64,000 nt of DNA from Aselliscus stoliczkanus. Taxonomy: Eukaryota > Chordata > Mammalia > Chiroptera > Hipposideridae. Where the stretch lies: positions 60,953,213 through 61,017,212 of the forward strand of contig CM066740.1 of assembly GCA_033961575.1 (NCBI GenBank), in the 5' to 3' direction. Position numbers and translations under genes: made by a program. The notes under the pieces are model-generated. The model saw only the letters and a program-made list of their open reading frames with translations. It searched no databases and was not told where the DNA came from. Numbering within the stretch: the stretch's first letter is position 1; the number at the start of each line of letters is the position of its first letter. Shown here piece by piece: positions 47,283 through 59,303 of this stretch.

Positions 47283-48222
47283 CTATCAGTAATTATTTCA
47301 AATGTAAGTGGATTAAACTCCCCAATCAAAAGACTTAGATTGTCTCAATGGATAAAAAAAATCTAGCGATATACTACTATCTACAAGAGATGTTAGATCT
47401 AAACACATATGTGTACTAAAAGTGAAAGGATGGAAAAAGTTATTCTATGCAGATGGTAAGTAGAAGAGAACAGAATTGCTAGCCATACTTTTGTCAAACA
47501 AAACAAGGCTTTAAGTCAAAACTGTCATAAGAGATAAAGGACATTATATAATGATTAAAGTTAGGGTTAATTCACGTAACATCGGAATTCCAAAATATAT
47601 GCACCTGACATCAGATCTTCCAAATATATAAAGTAAACATTCACAAATGAGGGGACACAAAAATAGGAGACTTCAATACTCCACTTTCAGTAATGGATAG
47701 GAAAAGTAGATGGACGATCAAGAAAGGAAACAGAGGACCTTGAACAACCATTTGAACTTTATGACAATATACAGAATATGTCATCCAATAAGAGAAAAAT
47801 ACACATTCTTCTTAAGTTCACATGGATCAATCTTCAGCATAGACTACATGTAGGCTAAAATGTCTTAACAAATTTAAGAGGATTGAAATCATACCAAGTA
47901 TCTTTTCGAACACAATGAAATGAAACTAGAAATCAACAGCAGAAGAAAAACTGAAAAACCCACAAATAGGTCAAAATTAACACACTCTTAAACAGTCAAT
48001 AGGTGAAGGAAAAAAATCATAAGGGACATTAGAAAATATATTGAAAAAAATGAAAATACAACATACCAAAATTTAGGGATGTAGTGAAAACAATACTAAG
48101 AAGGAAATTTATAGTTGTAAATACATTAAACAGGAAGAAAGATCTCAAGCCAGCATCCTAACTACTTTACACCTCAAAGAACTCAAAGAAGACCAAACTA
48201 AATAAAAAGTTATCATAAAATA

Positions 48223-49369
48223 TGTAAAATTCACGTCCTGCTTGGCAAGGGCAAGTGGGACACGAGAGGGGCGACGCAGATTAAGGAAAAACAAGAGACA
48301 GAAGAAAGATAAGAGCGAGACCAAGGGACTCAGCCAAAGAAGACTGAGCCCAAGGGACTCAGCCAAAGACGACTGAGCCCTGAATCGGGTCAGCGCATAG
48401 CTTTTATTGAGAATTTTCAAGCAGGCAAACTGTAACAATTCATTAACGGTGGTTTGTAGTTCTCAGGATTTACACAGTCCTCTACTCCCCTGAAAGTGCT
48501 CTTTCCAGGGTGTACTGTGACTTACTCTTCCGTTAAAGGATTACCTTGTCTTTATTATGATAATTGCTATGAAACCCAGACTCGGTTTTTGTAAGTCACC
48601 TAAAGAATGTTTACTAAAGCTGTCTTGACTATCTAGAAATCATCCTAATTTCTAGCAGTTAAACACAATCATAAAACTCACAGTATACTTGAGCTATACC
48701 AAAAGACTAGGAGTGGCTGTGTTTAAGGTAAAAGCATCTAAAATCTATTCGTTTGTAAATAACAATACCTAGCAACCAAAAGGGTTTCACACCTCTTATC
48801 CTACAGAGGGCTGCATCTGTTTCTCAGTCAAAACTTCAGTATCTGTTGCTGCAACAAGGCACTGGGCAGAGGAATTCACACAAGGCTGATGAACAAATCC
48901 ATGGTCAGCGGATGTCTTAGAGCTGTCTCTTACCCGAAACTCTCATGGCCTGAAGACTTAATCTTTCAGGAGACTATTCACAGTAGGTCCCTTAGGCAAA
49001 TGCATCAGCTTCTCACAGGCCTGAGTTTTCTGGCCTGAGTTTGTCAGAGGCCTGTGCCTCAGTTTCCAAGGGGCTTGATTCCCAATATCACAGTTCAGGG
49101 GTCCCCTATGGAACTACCGCCTGGCTTGGGTTGTCTTCCCACATTTAGGAGATCTTACCCGTCCCTGGCTGCGTAGTTAGCTCATTGGGGCACCACAGGA
49201 ACATATCACAAGTGTAGTAAATATATTGTCTCCTATAGAAGAAAAGGCACATGGGTTCATAGAGGCAGGAGATATTACATGACCAACCATAAGGCAGCAC
49301 CCCTAATATCCAGTGCTGAGCAGGGCAATGTGGCCTTGTCAGACACTGGGTTGCTATCAGCTTCCCACA
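48223..49369 (-). mobile_element. Solo ERV LTR, different family
   Basis: On the minus strand it begins TGTGGGAAGCTGATAGC and ends TTTTACA. It is bounded by TAAAATA at 48216-48222 and 49370-49376. AATAAA occurs at 48403-48408 on the minus strand. The sequence is unrelated to the LTR at 46136. No coding region. Confidence 0.82.
48319..48379. repeat. Tandem duplication inside the LTR, about 30-bp unit
   Basis: CCAAGGGACTCAGCCAAAGA is followed by AGACTGAGCC, then the same unit recurs as CAAGGGACTCAGCCAAAGAC. The duplication lies downstream of the polyadenylation signal (minus strand). Confidence 0.93.
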
Positions 49370-49804
49370 TAAAATAATAAAGATTAGAATAGAACAGTAG
49401 ACAAATATTAAAGAAGCTAACAGTTGATTGTGTAAAAGATCCATAAGTTTGACAAACCCTTAGCTAGATAATCTATGAAGAAAAGAGAGAAGAGTCAAAT
49501 AAAATGAAATAAAGAGGAGATGTTACAACAGATGACACAGCAACAAATGGATTACAAAAGACTACTGTGAACGAATATACTCCAGCAATTGAATAACCTA
49601 GAAGAAATGGATAAATTTCTACAAACGTACAAAAATACCAAACTGAATTATGAAGAACACAAATCTGTACAGATTTATAACTAGTAAGGAGACTGAAACA
49701 AAAAAATACTCTCAACTAGAAAAATCCAACACCACATGGCTTCACTGGAGAATTCTACCAAAACATTTATAGAAGAGTTAACACCAATCCTTTTCAGATT
49801 TTTT

Positions 49805-49904
49805 TTTTTTGAGGGCAGTGTCACTGGCCCTCATATGTGGGACCCGAACCTGGGCCGCTGGCTTCCCAAGCCAGCACTTAACCACCGTGCCTCTCTGCCA
49901 GCCC
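49805..49904 (-). repeat. Short tRNA-headed SINE
   Basis: Reverse-complement SINE with T-rich tail. TTCAGATTTTT / CTCAGATTTTT flanks it. Confidence 0.93.
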
Positions 49905-50036
49905 CTCAGATTTTTCTTTTTTAATTGAACAGGAAAGAATACTTTCAAACTTATTTTATGAGTTCAGCATTACCCTGATACCAAAGCTAGTCAAAGATAC
50001 CACAAGAAAAAAAAAATACAGACCAAACAATATTCT

Positions 50037-50883
50037 TTTTTTTTAAATTAAAGTTTATTCCGGTGACAATGGTTAGTAAAGTTACAAGGTTTCAAGTGTA
50101 CAATTCTGTAATACATTTGTACATCTGTATATCACATTGTGTGTTCACCGCCCAGTCAGTTCTCCTTCCATCACCATGTATTTCATCCCAATTACCCTCA
50201 TCTACCAACCCCCACCCCCTTACCCTCCACTAACCACTAAACTATTGTCTATGAGGTTTTTTTTCTTTGTTTGTCTTGTTCCTTTACTGCTTTCAGTTTC
50301 ATATCCCAAATATCAGTGAAATCATGGTTCTTGACTTTTTCTGTCTGATTTATTTTGCTTAGCATAATAATCTCAAGATCCATCCATGTTTTTGCAAATG
50401 GCACTAATTCATGTTTTGTTATGGCAATATTCCATTATATATATATATATATGCATAGTTTATTTATCACATTTTCTTTAACCAATCATCTATCAAAGGA
50501 CACTTTGGTTTTTTCCATATCTTGGACACCACAAATAAAGCTGCAAGAAACATCAGAGCACATATATCTTTACAGATAAATGTTTTCAGATTTTTGGGGT
50601 AGATACCCAGGAGAGGGATTTCTGGATCATAATGGTAAATCTATTTTTAATTTTTTGAATAATCTCTACACTGCCTTCCATAGTGGTTGCACTAATCTGC
50701 ATTCCCACCAACAGTGTATGGGATTTCTTTTTTCTCCGTAGTATCTCCAATATTTGTTATTATTTGTCTTGTTGATGATTGCCATTCTAACTGGTGTGAG
50801 GTGATATCTCATTGTGGGTTTTATCTGCATTTCTCTGATGATTAGTGATGTTGAGAATCTTTTCATATGTCTATTGGCCATCT
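50037..50883 (-). mobile_element. 5'-truncated L1 insertion, minus strand
   Basis: Poly-T, then reverse-complement L1 3' UTR and ORF2 end. ACAGACCAAACAATATTCT is duplicated (one mismatch) at 50018-50036 and 50884-50902. The matching L1 segment recurs at 12761-13165 and 40899-42650. Confidence 0.93.
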
Positions 50884-50902
50884 ACAGACCAAAGAATATT
50901 CT

Positions 50903-51315
50903 CGGAGCCAGCTGAGTGGCTCAGTTGGTTAAGAGCATGAGCTGTGAGCAGCAGGATTACTTGTTCAATTCCCACATGGGCCAGTGAACTGCGCCCAAGC
51001 TGAGCTGCTGCTGAACTGCCAACAGATAGCAGGATGTCGCAGCTAGTTAGAACATGTTCTCCTGACAACAGGGTTGCCAGTTCAACTCCAGCATAGGATG
51101 GTGGGCTATGCCCACCCACAAATAAGATTGAATACGGCATCTTGAGCTGAGCTGTTGGCAGCCAGCTGGCTCAATGGTTAGAGTGTGCACTTTTAGCAAC
51201 AAGTCTGCAGGTTTGACTTCCACATGGGATGGTGGGCTATACCCACCTGCAGCTAAGATTGAACATGGCACCTTGAGCTGAGCAGCCACGAGCTGCACAC
51301 ATAAAATAAATCTGT
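50903..51315 (+). repeat. Trimeric tRNA-derived SINE
   Basis: Three tRNA-like units lie in tandem. Their B-box-like words are TTGTTCAATTCCC (about 50961), CCAGTTCAACTCC (about 51077) and AGGTTTGACTTCC (about 51210). Each is preceded by an A-box-like GGCTCAGTTGG / CAGCTAGTTAG / GGCTCAATGGT. Units 2 and 3 share GGATGGTGGGCTATACCCACC-type sequence. The terminal AAATAAATCTGTGG is the 3' end. Confidence 0.82.
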
Positions 51316-51962
51316 GGGCTCAGGGAATTGCATGACCTGCTCTTCTTCTGTTTCTTCTCAGAATTCTTCTAGAATTAGTGTTTCTCAAGCCCCATTTCTC
51401 AATCCACCAATCATGTAGGATAGATAGCTTGCCAGGTTTGACACATTTAAATAATAAGTGGGGGAAAAAAATTTTTAGTGCTTGTATCATTTGTAAAGCT
51501 AGTTACAAAGCTAGAACCCTGTGTGATGCAAGAACTTCTAAGAAATGTCTTGTTTCTTCTACAAAGCAGCTTTGAATAGACTAACAAAAAGTCCTTTGAA
51601 AAAACTGAGTAATGATTCTAGTATTCATCTGAATAATTTAATAAATGACCTAAATCCTTGTACATTTTTTAAATTGAGGTACAATTTTTATATAATAAAA
51701 TGCATAGATTTTAAGTGCAGGGCTAAATGAATTTTGACAAAGTATATACCAATGTAATTATTATTCCACTCAAGAGATAGAACATATTTATTACCTTAGA
51801 AAGTTATATGCCAAAAAAACACAACAGTATATGAAACAAAATAGTAACAGTGATTAACTGGTAGAATTCTGGGTGGCTTTATTTTATCCTTTCTAATCTT
51901 CCAACATTTTCTCAATTTTCTACAATGACATGGATTTATATTTGTACTTTAAAAGTAAGTGT
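51316..51962. other. Intron sequence, with a possible old L1 fragment
   Basis: The stretch 51670-51790 (TTGAGGTACAATTTTTATAT) resembles an ancient L1 3' end. The remainder is unassigned. No exon was found. Confidence 0.5.
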
Positions 51963-52138
51963 AGGGCCAGCCAAGTGGCTCAGTTGATTAAGAGCTCTCT
52001 CGAGAGTGTGAGCTGAGTTTTGAGCAACAGCAGTTTGATGCCCAGCCTGAGCTGAGTTGCCACTAAGCTGCCAACATGAGGCAGGATGGCTCAGCTAAAA
52101 AAAAATTTTGAAACAAACAAATAAATAAATAAAATATA
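51963..52138 (+). repeat. tRNA-headed SINE, CTCAGTTG family
   Basis: Head GGGCCAGCCAAGTGGCTCAG with degenerate B box. Middle GAGCTGAGTTGCCACTAAGC, end CAGGATGGCTCAGCTAAAAA. AAAAGTAAGTG is duplicated on both sides. Its sister copy is at 63601. Confidence 0.92.
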
Positions 52139-52306
52139 AAAGTAAGTGCAATTTTATTTACGTAGAATTACAACTATGAAAAAGAATTCACAGCAGAATG
52201 ACAGAAAGGAAACATGCCAATATTTTAGTAGTGGTTCTTTCTGGTAAATCGGGTAATGGCTATTTTTATTTCTTCTTTTCCCCCCCAATTTAAAAATACT
52301 CATTTA

Positions 52307-52419
52307 GGGCCGGCTGAGTGGTGCGGTGGTTAAGCACTGGCCTGTGAAGCCAGCGGCCCCAGTTCGGTCCTACATATGAGGGCCAGTGACACTGCCCTCA
52401 AAAAAAAAAAAAAATCTCT
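52307..52419 (+). repeat. Short tRNA-headed SINE
   Basis: GGGCCGGCTGAGTGGTGCGG head, tail ACTGCCCTC plus A(14). The exact 15-bp duplication AAAAATACTCATTTA lies at 52292-52306 and 52420-52434. Confidence 0.96.
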
Positions 52420-52434
52420 AAAAATACTCATTTA

Positions 52435-52869
52435 GTGTTTTCATAGACAAAACATCCTATTTTAAAAGATGACACCAAACATGCTTTTATGAGAATTTCA
52501 TACTGCTTCTGTCAGAAAACTGCTAAAATATGTTTGAGGAAACAAGCTGAGAAAATTCAAGCCCATTAATTGCAAGTTGCCCTTTTATTTTTTTCTAAGA
52601 AGTTATCTTTTGTTACATAATCCATGACTGTTTTTGGTTTCCTCTCATACTTTTGTTGCTATGACTATTTGTTTTGTTTTGAAGTTTGTTTTGAAATAAC
52701 CTCAAACTTACAGAAGTTGTGTTTGAAATACAGTACAAATAACTGTTTTTTCTTGAGTCATTTGAGAGTAGGTTCCCCTTCTGATCTCCCAATAATTTCA
52801 TGTGCATATCATGCAGATTATTATGCAAATAAAAACAATGTCTATACAACCACATAAAACCACCAAAAT
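52435..52869. other. Intron sequence with no recognised feature
   Basis: AT-rich unique DNA. No exon or clear repeat. Confidence 0.6.
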
Positions 52870-54898
52870 CAAGAATTTGGGAGGTAATATCTGTAAGATG
52901 GAGGCCTAGGAACCCAATGCTCTTCTTCCTCACGAAAACAATAAATAACCACAAACCAATGAAAATAGCTCAGGAAAAGCCCTGGACCATATCTAAGAAG
53001 CATCAAAAACTCAGTGGAACTCACAAATTTAGGATAGCTGCATTGAAAAGCTTAGGAACCATTTTACTTGTGTCACCCCATCCCAGGACAAATCAATGCC
53101 AGGAAGGATCCTCTAGAAGAATTTGACCCTACAGGAAAAAGGAAAGTGGGAAAAATCTGGCAAGCCTCACCACCATGGACATTTGCAGTCATTCCTACCA
53201 AGTCTTTACCAGTGCTGATCCAAGCTAATGGAGCTACCTGGAGTCCCCGATGCTTGCATCTCCTCATCATAGATGGAGATTTTGCTATAGTGAAACCTGC
53301 TCCAGGGGCCCCATTCACTACTGTGCATTGTTTTTGGAGATTGGAATGCCACAGCATCTTGTCATATATGGGACTAAAGCTACTGCTGCTGCCACACCTC
53401 TGGTCATCGATCACAACTTTATCACACCATTATAGGGCAACCACAATTGCTCTGATACTTGCCCCCCTGGGTCCTGGGTCATGCATTAACCTCCATTGCT
53501 GGAGTCAGGCTGCCACTGCTCTGAGCCCCCCTTCCAGATTTCAGGCCATTGCTCTGGTTTGTCATTGCTGGGGCCACATTACTGCTGCTCTGAGCCCTGT
53601 ACCCTGGATCCAAATATGTGACTTTAATGGGCTACCACTAGGGACATGCTGCTGATGCTCTATGGCTGTCCCCTGTGATAAAAGTGAGGACTCAGACCCA
53701 CAACCGCAGGCAGTGCTACTACTTTACCCTGCCATCTGAGCCCAAGCCACTGCTGCAGTATTTCATTACAGGGCCTGTGCCACTGGTGTGTACCTCCGTC
53801 AACCTGAGTCATTGTGGCAAGTCTAGAGACTACAGTTTTTCGGGGATCTCACCTGTTTTCACCTTAGGTATCAGTGCCACTGCCACAGAAAGTGTGCCTA
53901 GGCCTCAACCCAGGCATTGTAGTAGTTTTGTGTAAACCTGATACTAAGGCTCTAGCTTCACTACTGGTCTAAGTGCCAACTTACCAGACTAGATGTCAAG
54001 AGTGATCCTCTTAGAATTTTCTCTCATGGGCCACAAAGGAAAATAGGAGGACACCAACATCCTTTACTTCTGAGAATCCAATAGCCTTAACTGTGGCTGC
54101 CAACTGGGGGACCTCCACAGAGGGTCACAGAAGACCCCCACAGTGGAGACTGCCACTGTGCCCTCACAGGAGAAAAACAAAACAAAACAAAACACTGTCT
54201 CACAACCAGCTGGCACAGTTGCAGCAACCGTCAAGTGAAACTCTTTCTTTACTGAAGCCAGTGCTAAAAGGCTAGAGAGGTGAATGCTTCCTCAAATGCA
54301 CAGACACAAATGCAAAGCCACTAGAAACATAAAACACACACACACACAAAAATGACACCACCAAAGGAAAACAATTTTCCAGTAACTGACCCCAAAGAAG
54401 TGGAGATCTATGAGTTACCTGGAAAAGAATTAAAAACAATTATTTTAAGGAAGCCCAGTGCAATTCAAGAGAGCACAAATAGACAACAAACCCAGGAAAA
54501 CAATACACAAACAAAATAAGAATTTTAACAAATCATAAAAACCAAACAAATTTTATTAGCTAAAGAATATAATGAATGAACTGAAAAATGCAATAGAAGA
54601 AAGGCTCAATCAGACAGAAGAAAGAATCTACAAAATTAAAGAAAGTTCTCTTAATATTATACAGTCTAGGGCAAAATATATTTGAATGAAAAGATTGAAG
54701 GATGCATACATGAATTATGGAACAGCATCAGTTGAAATAATACTCACATTATGGGAGTCCCAGAAAGAGAAGAGGGAGTAAAAGGGATAGAAAACTTATT
54801 TAAAGAAGTAATGTCTGAAAACTTCACAAATCAGGAAGAGATATGGCCATACAGGAACATGAAACCCAAGGATACTAAGTAAATCCTACCTAAAGAGA

Positions 54899-55161
54899 CA
54901 AGGGTAGGCAAACTGTGGCTCACGAGACATATGCAGTTCTTTGGGGACGTACATGTGGCTCTGAAGTAAAGTTGAAAATAAAAATAAAACTACCATAGTT
55001 TCATTTATAATATTACTTTAAATTTTCCTTATTTGTAAAAATATATTTATGGCTCTCGAATAATTTTTAAATTGTTGTGAGTGTCAGGATTGGCTTTTCC
55101 AAGGGTTGGCAAACTTTTGAGTTGGCATGTACCCAAAGAGCCACGTGTTTGCCAACCTCTG
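54899..55161. mobile_element. hAT-like MITE, second copy
   Basis: Ends CAAGGGTAGGCAAACTGTGG and, as reverse complement, CAGAGGTTGGCAAACACGTG. The core ATAGTTTCATTTATAATATT is identical to that at 11848-12308. The flanking 8-mers are too diverged to call. Confidence 0.83.
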
Positions 55162-55994
55162 ACTTAGACACATTGTAATAAAGATCTCAAAGATCAGATA
55201 AAACTTTAAAAGCAGCAAGAGAGAAAGACTGATCACATTCAAGGGAATCCTGATAAGGCTATTAGCATATTTCCCAGCAGAAATCTTGCAGGCCATGAGA
55301 GAGTGGAATGAATTCAAAGTGCTTAAAGAACAAAAAATAAACAAAACTGTCCAATGAGAATACCCAGGAAAGCTGTTCTTCAGAAACGAAAAAGAGATAG
55401 ACTTTCCCAGACAAATAAAAAGTGAGGGAATCTTTCTCCTTGCCTTACAAGAAACAGCCTCTTAATGAATGAGTACTTAATGAGTTCTTGGAAATGAAAT
55501 AAAATGACTCTGACAAATAACATGAAAATATATGAACATATAAAGTTCACTGATAAAGGTTAAATTCAAAATTCAAATTCAAGTATAGTCAAATTCAAAA
55601 TATTATAATACTGCAGTGGTACATTGTAAATCACTTTGAACTGTAGCATATCGGTTTTTAAAATGTTAAAAATAATTACAGCTACAATATTTTGTTAATG
55701 GATACACACTATTGAAAACGTGTAAATTGGGACACAAACAGCATACTTGGGGACGGAGTAAGTTTGTAGAATATTTTTATGCAATTGAATTTAAGTTCTT
55801 AGCTTAAAATAGACTGTTATAAGATGTATTATGAAAATCTCCTGGTAATTGCAAATAAAAATCCTATAATGTATACACAAATTAAAAAGAGAAGAAAGCA
55901 TACCTTAAAAAAAAATCATTAACTCACAGAGACAGCAACAAAGGACAAAGGGAACTATAAGACAATAACAAAGCCATTAACAAAATGGCAATAT

Positions 55995-56101
55995 GGGGCC
56001 GGCCAAGTGGCGTGGTGGTTAAGCGCTGACTTGGGAAGCCAGTGGCCCCGGTTCGGGTCCCACATATGAGGGCCAGTGACACTGCACTCAAAAAAACAAA
56101 A
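55995..56101 (+). repeat. Short tRNA-headed SINE (first of a pair)
   Basis: GGGGCCGGCCAAGTGGCGTG head, tail ACTGCACTC plus AC/A run. Its head carries the GACTTGGGAAGCC variant. Confidence 0.92.
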
Positions 56102-56103
56102 CA

Positions 56104-56222
56104 GGGCCGGCCGAGTGGCGCAGTGGTTGGGAGCTGGCTTGAGAAGCTAGCAGCCCCGGTTTGGATCCCACATATAAGGGCCAGTGACACTGCCCTCTAA
56201 AAAACAAAACAAAACAAACAAC
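56104..56222 (+). repeat. Short tRNA-headed SINE (second of a pair)
   Basis: GGGCCGGCCGAGTGGCGCAG head, GGCTTGAGAAGCTAGC variant, tail ACTGCCCTC plus AAACAA repeats. One duplication CAAAATGGCAATA (55981-55993 and about 56223) surrounds both units. Confidence 0.92.
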
Positions 56223-57626
56223 AAAAATGGCAATAAGTGCCTACCTATTAGCAATTTCTCTAAATGTAAATAATTGAAATTCTCTAAGAGACATCGACTA
56301 GATTAATGAATTTTAAAAAAAAAAGGACCCAAGAATTTATACAACATTCAACATCTGCAGTCCCCTGAACATTAGATGAACAGAACCTCTAAACGAAGGA
56401 CCTAAAGAGGAGGCCACATCAGGTCTGGTAGGAGGGGTGGAGACTAGAAAGGGTGAGTCTGTGGGGGACACCTCAGCAGTGGGGAGGCTTCTCCAGTAGG
56501 GGGAGACACCCTCTGGCCCCACACCGAGCTCACTAGCCCAGAGTTCCTTTGCTAGGAAGAGGAGTTCTACGATAGCTGCAGTAGAAATTAGTGAGGACTC
56601 TGCTCGGCTCGGTGAAGCTGAGGGCAGCTGGAGAACCAGTAGGGCCGGCACATGGGGTCACTCAAGGTGAGCACTCACCTGCTTCCTGGTGGAGGGAGTA
56701 GCTGTGTGAGCCGGGCCCAAAAGCCTGTGGGGTTAGACTGAACTGAGCTCCTTTGGCGCAGGAGCTGGAGGTTTTCGGGACCATGGTTCCCCTGGTGTGG
56801 TGCTTGCACATGAGTAATGAACAGGAGGGTGCCATTTTTTCACGGTTGGGCCCTTCCACAGAGGGTCAGGTCCTAGATCACATTGGTCTGGTGAAATTGT
56901 CGCAGGAGTGTGTGTGTGCATGTGCTTGCATGTGGCCTTGGATTTCCACCCTCCACCCTGCTTATGCTGCATTGCCAGGGAAACACTAGATATATGTGCT
57001 CCAGGTCCATAAGGCTGTTCATTGAGATGCAGGAGTGCAAGAGCCACTTTGGGTCCCCACTCTCTGCACTGTTTGTGCAGAATTGCCAGGCTGGGGTTTG
57101 GCTCTTGGGCTGCTTACCGTGATCTGTGAGTGGATGATAGGGACAGGCTGAGACTAGGAGTTTTTCTTAGAGTGTTAGGCTGGGACCTGTGCGCCTGCAT
57201 GATCTTGTTGGGGCTTTCCCAATGAGTTTGTGTGGACTAGTTGCTGGAGCAGGAGTGCATGCTGCTCTGACTTGCTGGGGGCCACTGACCACTTACAGTG
57301 GTTCCTTGGGACCTGCCCTACCCACCTAGAGCTGTGTTGCCAGAGGCACCTTGATCCCCTGGTTCCTGGTACCCACCTCCGCAGCCCACAGAGAGGTTTT
57401 TGCAGCAGCAGACAACCTGCAAAAACCAGTGAAGGTTTTTGGTAGTGAACATGGTTGCAGAGCACACAGCAGCTAATTGTGGAAAGCTCACTGCAAGCCT
57501 GTAAGGGAGACTGGTGCATAATACGTTAAGCCCTTTCCCCCAACAGCTGGTGCTGAGTCTCACAGAGACTCTCTAGTGCTCAGTAAGCGGTCTGCAGATT
57601 AAAGAGGATGGAGACGCCCCCCACCT

Positions 57627-57695
57627 TTTTTTTTCTTTTTTTCTTTTCATTTTTCTTCTTTTTTCCTCTTTTTTCTTTTTTTTCTTCTTTCTACG
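57627..57695. repeat. Polypyrimidine tract within the L1 5' UTR
   Basis: Long T/C run (TTTTTCTTTT words). It produces Lys/Arg-rich and Phe-rich chance ORFs on the two strands. Confidence 0.9.
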
Positions 57696-57918
57696 TAGTC
57701 TATCTGATACATGGAAGCAATCATAGAATGACAGCCAGAATGAAGAAACAAAGAAATATGTCCCAAGGAAAAGATGAGAAGAAACCTCTAGAAATGGAAC
57801 TAAATGAAACAAGTATCCAACCTTTCAGAGACAGTTTAAAACACTGATGACAAAAATGTTTAAGGAACTCAGCGATGACATAAAGAAGGATAAGGAAATC
57901 ATAAAAAACAACCAGTTA

Positions 57919-58368
57919 GGGCCAGCAGAGTGGCATATTGGTTAAGAGCTGGTTTTGGGATGCCAGCGGCCCCGGTTCGGATCCCATATATGAGGGCCAG
58001 TGACACTTCCTTGTACAGCTAACAACAACTCCACCTGAAGCTGCGCTCTGCAAGCCCCGGCAACGGTGTGGACTGCAGCCCCTGCTGCAGTGGGCTGCCA
58101 TAGGCTACAGTGAGTGGCCGGCAGCCAGCGTGAGCGGCCGGCAGCCAGCGTAATCTGCCAATAGCTGCGGTGAGCGACATCCAGAGGCAGGCAACCGATC
58201 TGCCTCATCCGGGAAGAGCGCAATGACAATACCAACATGGGCCAGTGAAACAACATCCTCCGCAACTAGACTGAAGAACAAAAAGACAGCAACTTGTCTG
58301 TTCCTCTTCCCCGATTCCCCAAACTGTTCCCCTTCCCCAATTCCCCAGTAAAATCTTAGAAAACAAAC
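57919..58368 (+). repeat. Long composite SINE, best complete copy
   Basis: Head GGGCCAGCAGAGTGGCATAT, B box GGTTCGGATCCC, body to 58190, then GATCTGCCTCATCCGGGAAG and a CCCCAGTAAAATCTTAGAAA tail. AACAACCAGTTA flanks it on both sides. Confidence 0.95.
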
Positions 58369-59200
58369 AAACAACCAGTTAGAACTAAAGAATACAGTAA
58401 CTGAAATGAAGAACACACTCGATGGAATCACCAGTAGATTAGATAAAGCAGAGGATCAGATCAGCGATTTAGAGGGCAAATAGCAGAATTCACCCAGTTG
58501 GAACAACAAAAAGAAAAAAGAATAAAAAAAAATGAAAATACTTTAAGAGATCTGTGAGACAGTATGTGCATAACAACATCACATCATAGGAATACAAGAA
58601 GGAGAAGAGAAGAAGGAAGGAATTGAGAATGTATTTATAGAAATAATGACTGAAAACTTCCCTATCCTAGTGAAGGAAATCCACATACAAACCCAGTAAG
58701 TGCAGAGAATTCCAAACAGGCTGAACCCTAACAGGCACACAACAAGACACATCATAGTTAAAATGGCAAGTCTTAAAGACAAAGACAGATCCTAAAAGCA
58801 GCAAGAGAAAGAAAGCAGGTTACATACAAAGGAACTCCTATAAGACTAACAGATGACTTTTCTTTAGAAACTCTGCAGGCCAGAAGGGAATGGCAAGAGA
58901 TATTCAAAGTGACACAAAATAAAGGTCTACAACCAAGATTGCTCTACCCAGCATGGCTATCACTTAAACTTAAGGAGAGATAAAGAGCTTTTCAGAAAAG
59001 AATAAGCTTAAGGAATTCATTACCACCAAGCCATCATTGCAGGAAATGTTAAACGGGCTTTTTTAAACAGAAGAAAGTGGAAAACAAACTAACCCAGGAA
59101 GACAAGAAATACAAATATCAATATGGCAATAAATATGCACCTATCAGTAATCACTTTAAATGTGAATGAGCTAAATGCTCCAATCAAAAGACATAGAGTG

Positions 59201-59303
59201 GGGCCAGCCGAGTGGCGCATTGGTTAAGAGCTGGTTTGGGATTCCAGCGGCCCCGGTTTGGGTCTCACATATGAGGGCCAGTGACACTGCCCTCAAAAAA
59301 AAA
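59201..59303 (+). repeat. Short tRNA-headed SINE
   Basis: GGGCCAGCCGAGTGGCGCAT head, tail ACTGCCCTC plus A(11). AAAAGACATAGAGTGG is duplicated around it inside L1 ORF2. Confidence 0.95.

Larger units (their letters stand above)
45850..50902 (+). mobile_element. Older + strand L1, split by two LTRs, a SINE and another L1
   Basis: L1 segments remain at 45850-46135 (ORF1/ORF2 linker), 47283-48222 (early ORF2), 49370-49800 and 49905-50036 (RT linker). Interruptions are solo LTRs at 46136-47282 and 48223-49369, a SINE at 49801 and a minus L1 at 50037. It is more diverged than the L1 at 56333 and has no usable ORF. Confidence 0.83.
52870..56332 (+). mobile_element. Old + strand L1 (5' UTR, ORF1, early ORF2)
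   Basis: ATGGAGGCCTAGGAACCCAA marks the 5' region. It includes ORF1-like sequence from about 54350 and the linker and early ORF2 up to 56332. It is split by the hAT-like MITE at 54899 and two SINEs at 55995, then by a complete L1 insertion. The same element resumes at about 63550 and runs to the window end. Confidence 0.8.

Noticed and set aside
48145..48438. 97-codon minus-strand ORF
   Set aside because: It arises from the LTR's duplicated U5-like region and is not a retroviral gene product that I recognise.
53068..53655. 195-codon ORF rich in Pro, Leu, His
   Set aside because: It lies in the 5' UTR-like part of an old L1 and has no domain similarity that I recognise.
57571..57847. Lys-rich and Phe-rich ORFs on both strands
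   Set aside because: They are generated by the polypyrimidine tract at 57627-57695.
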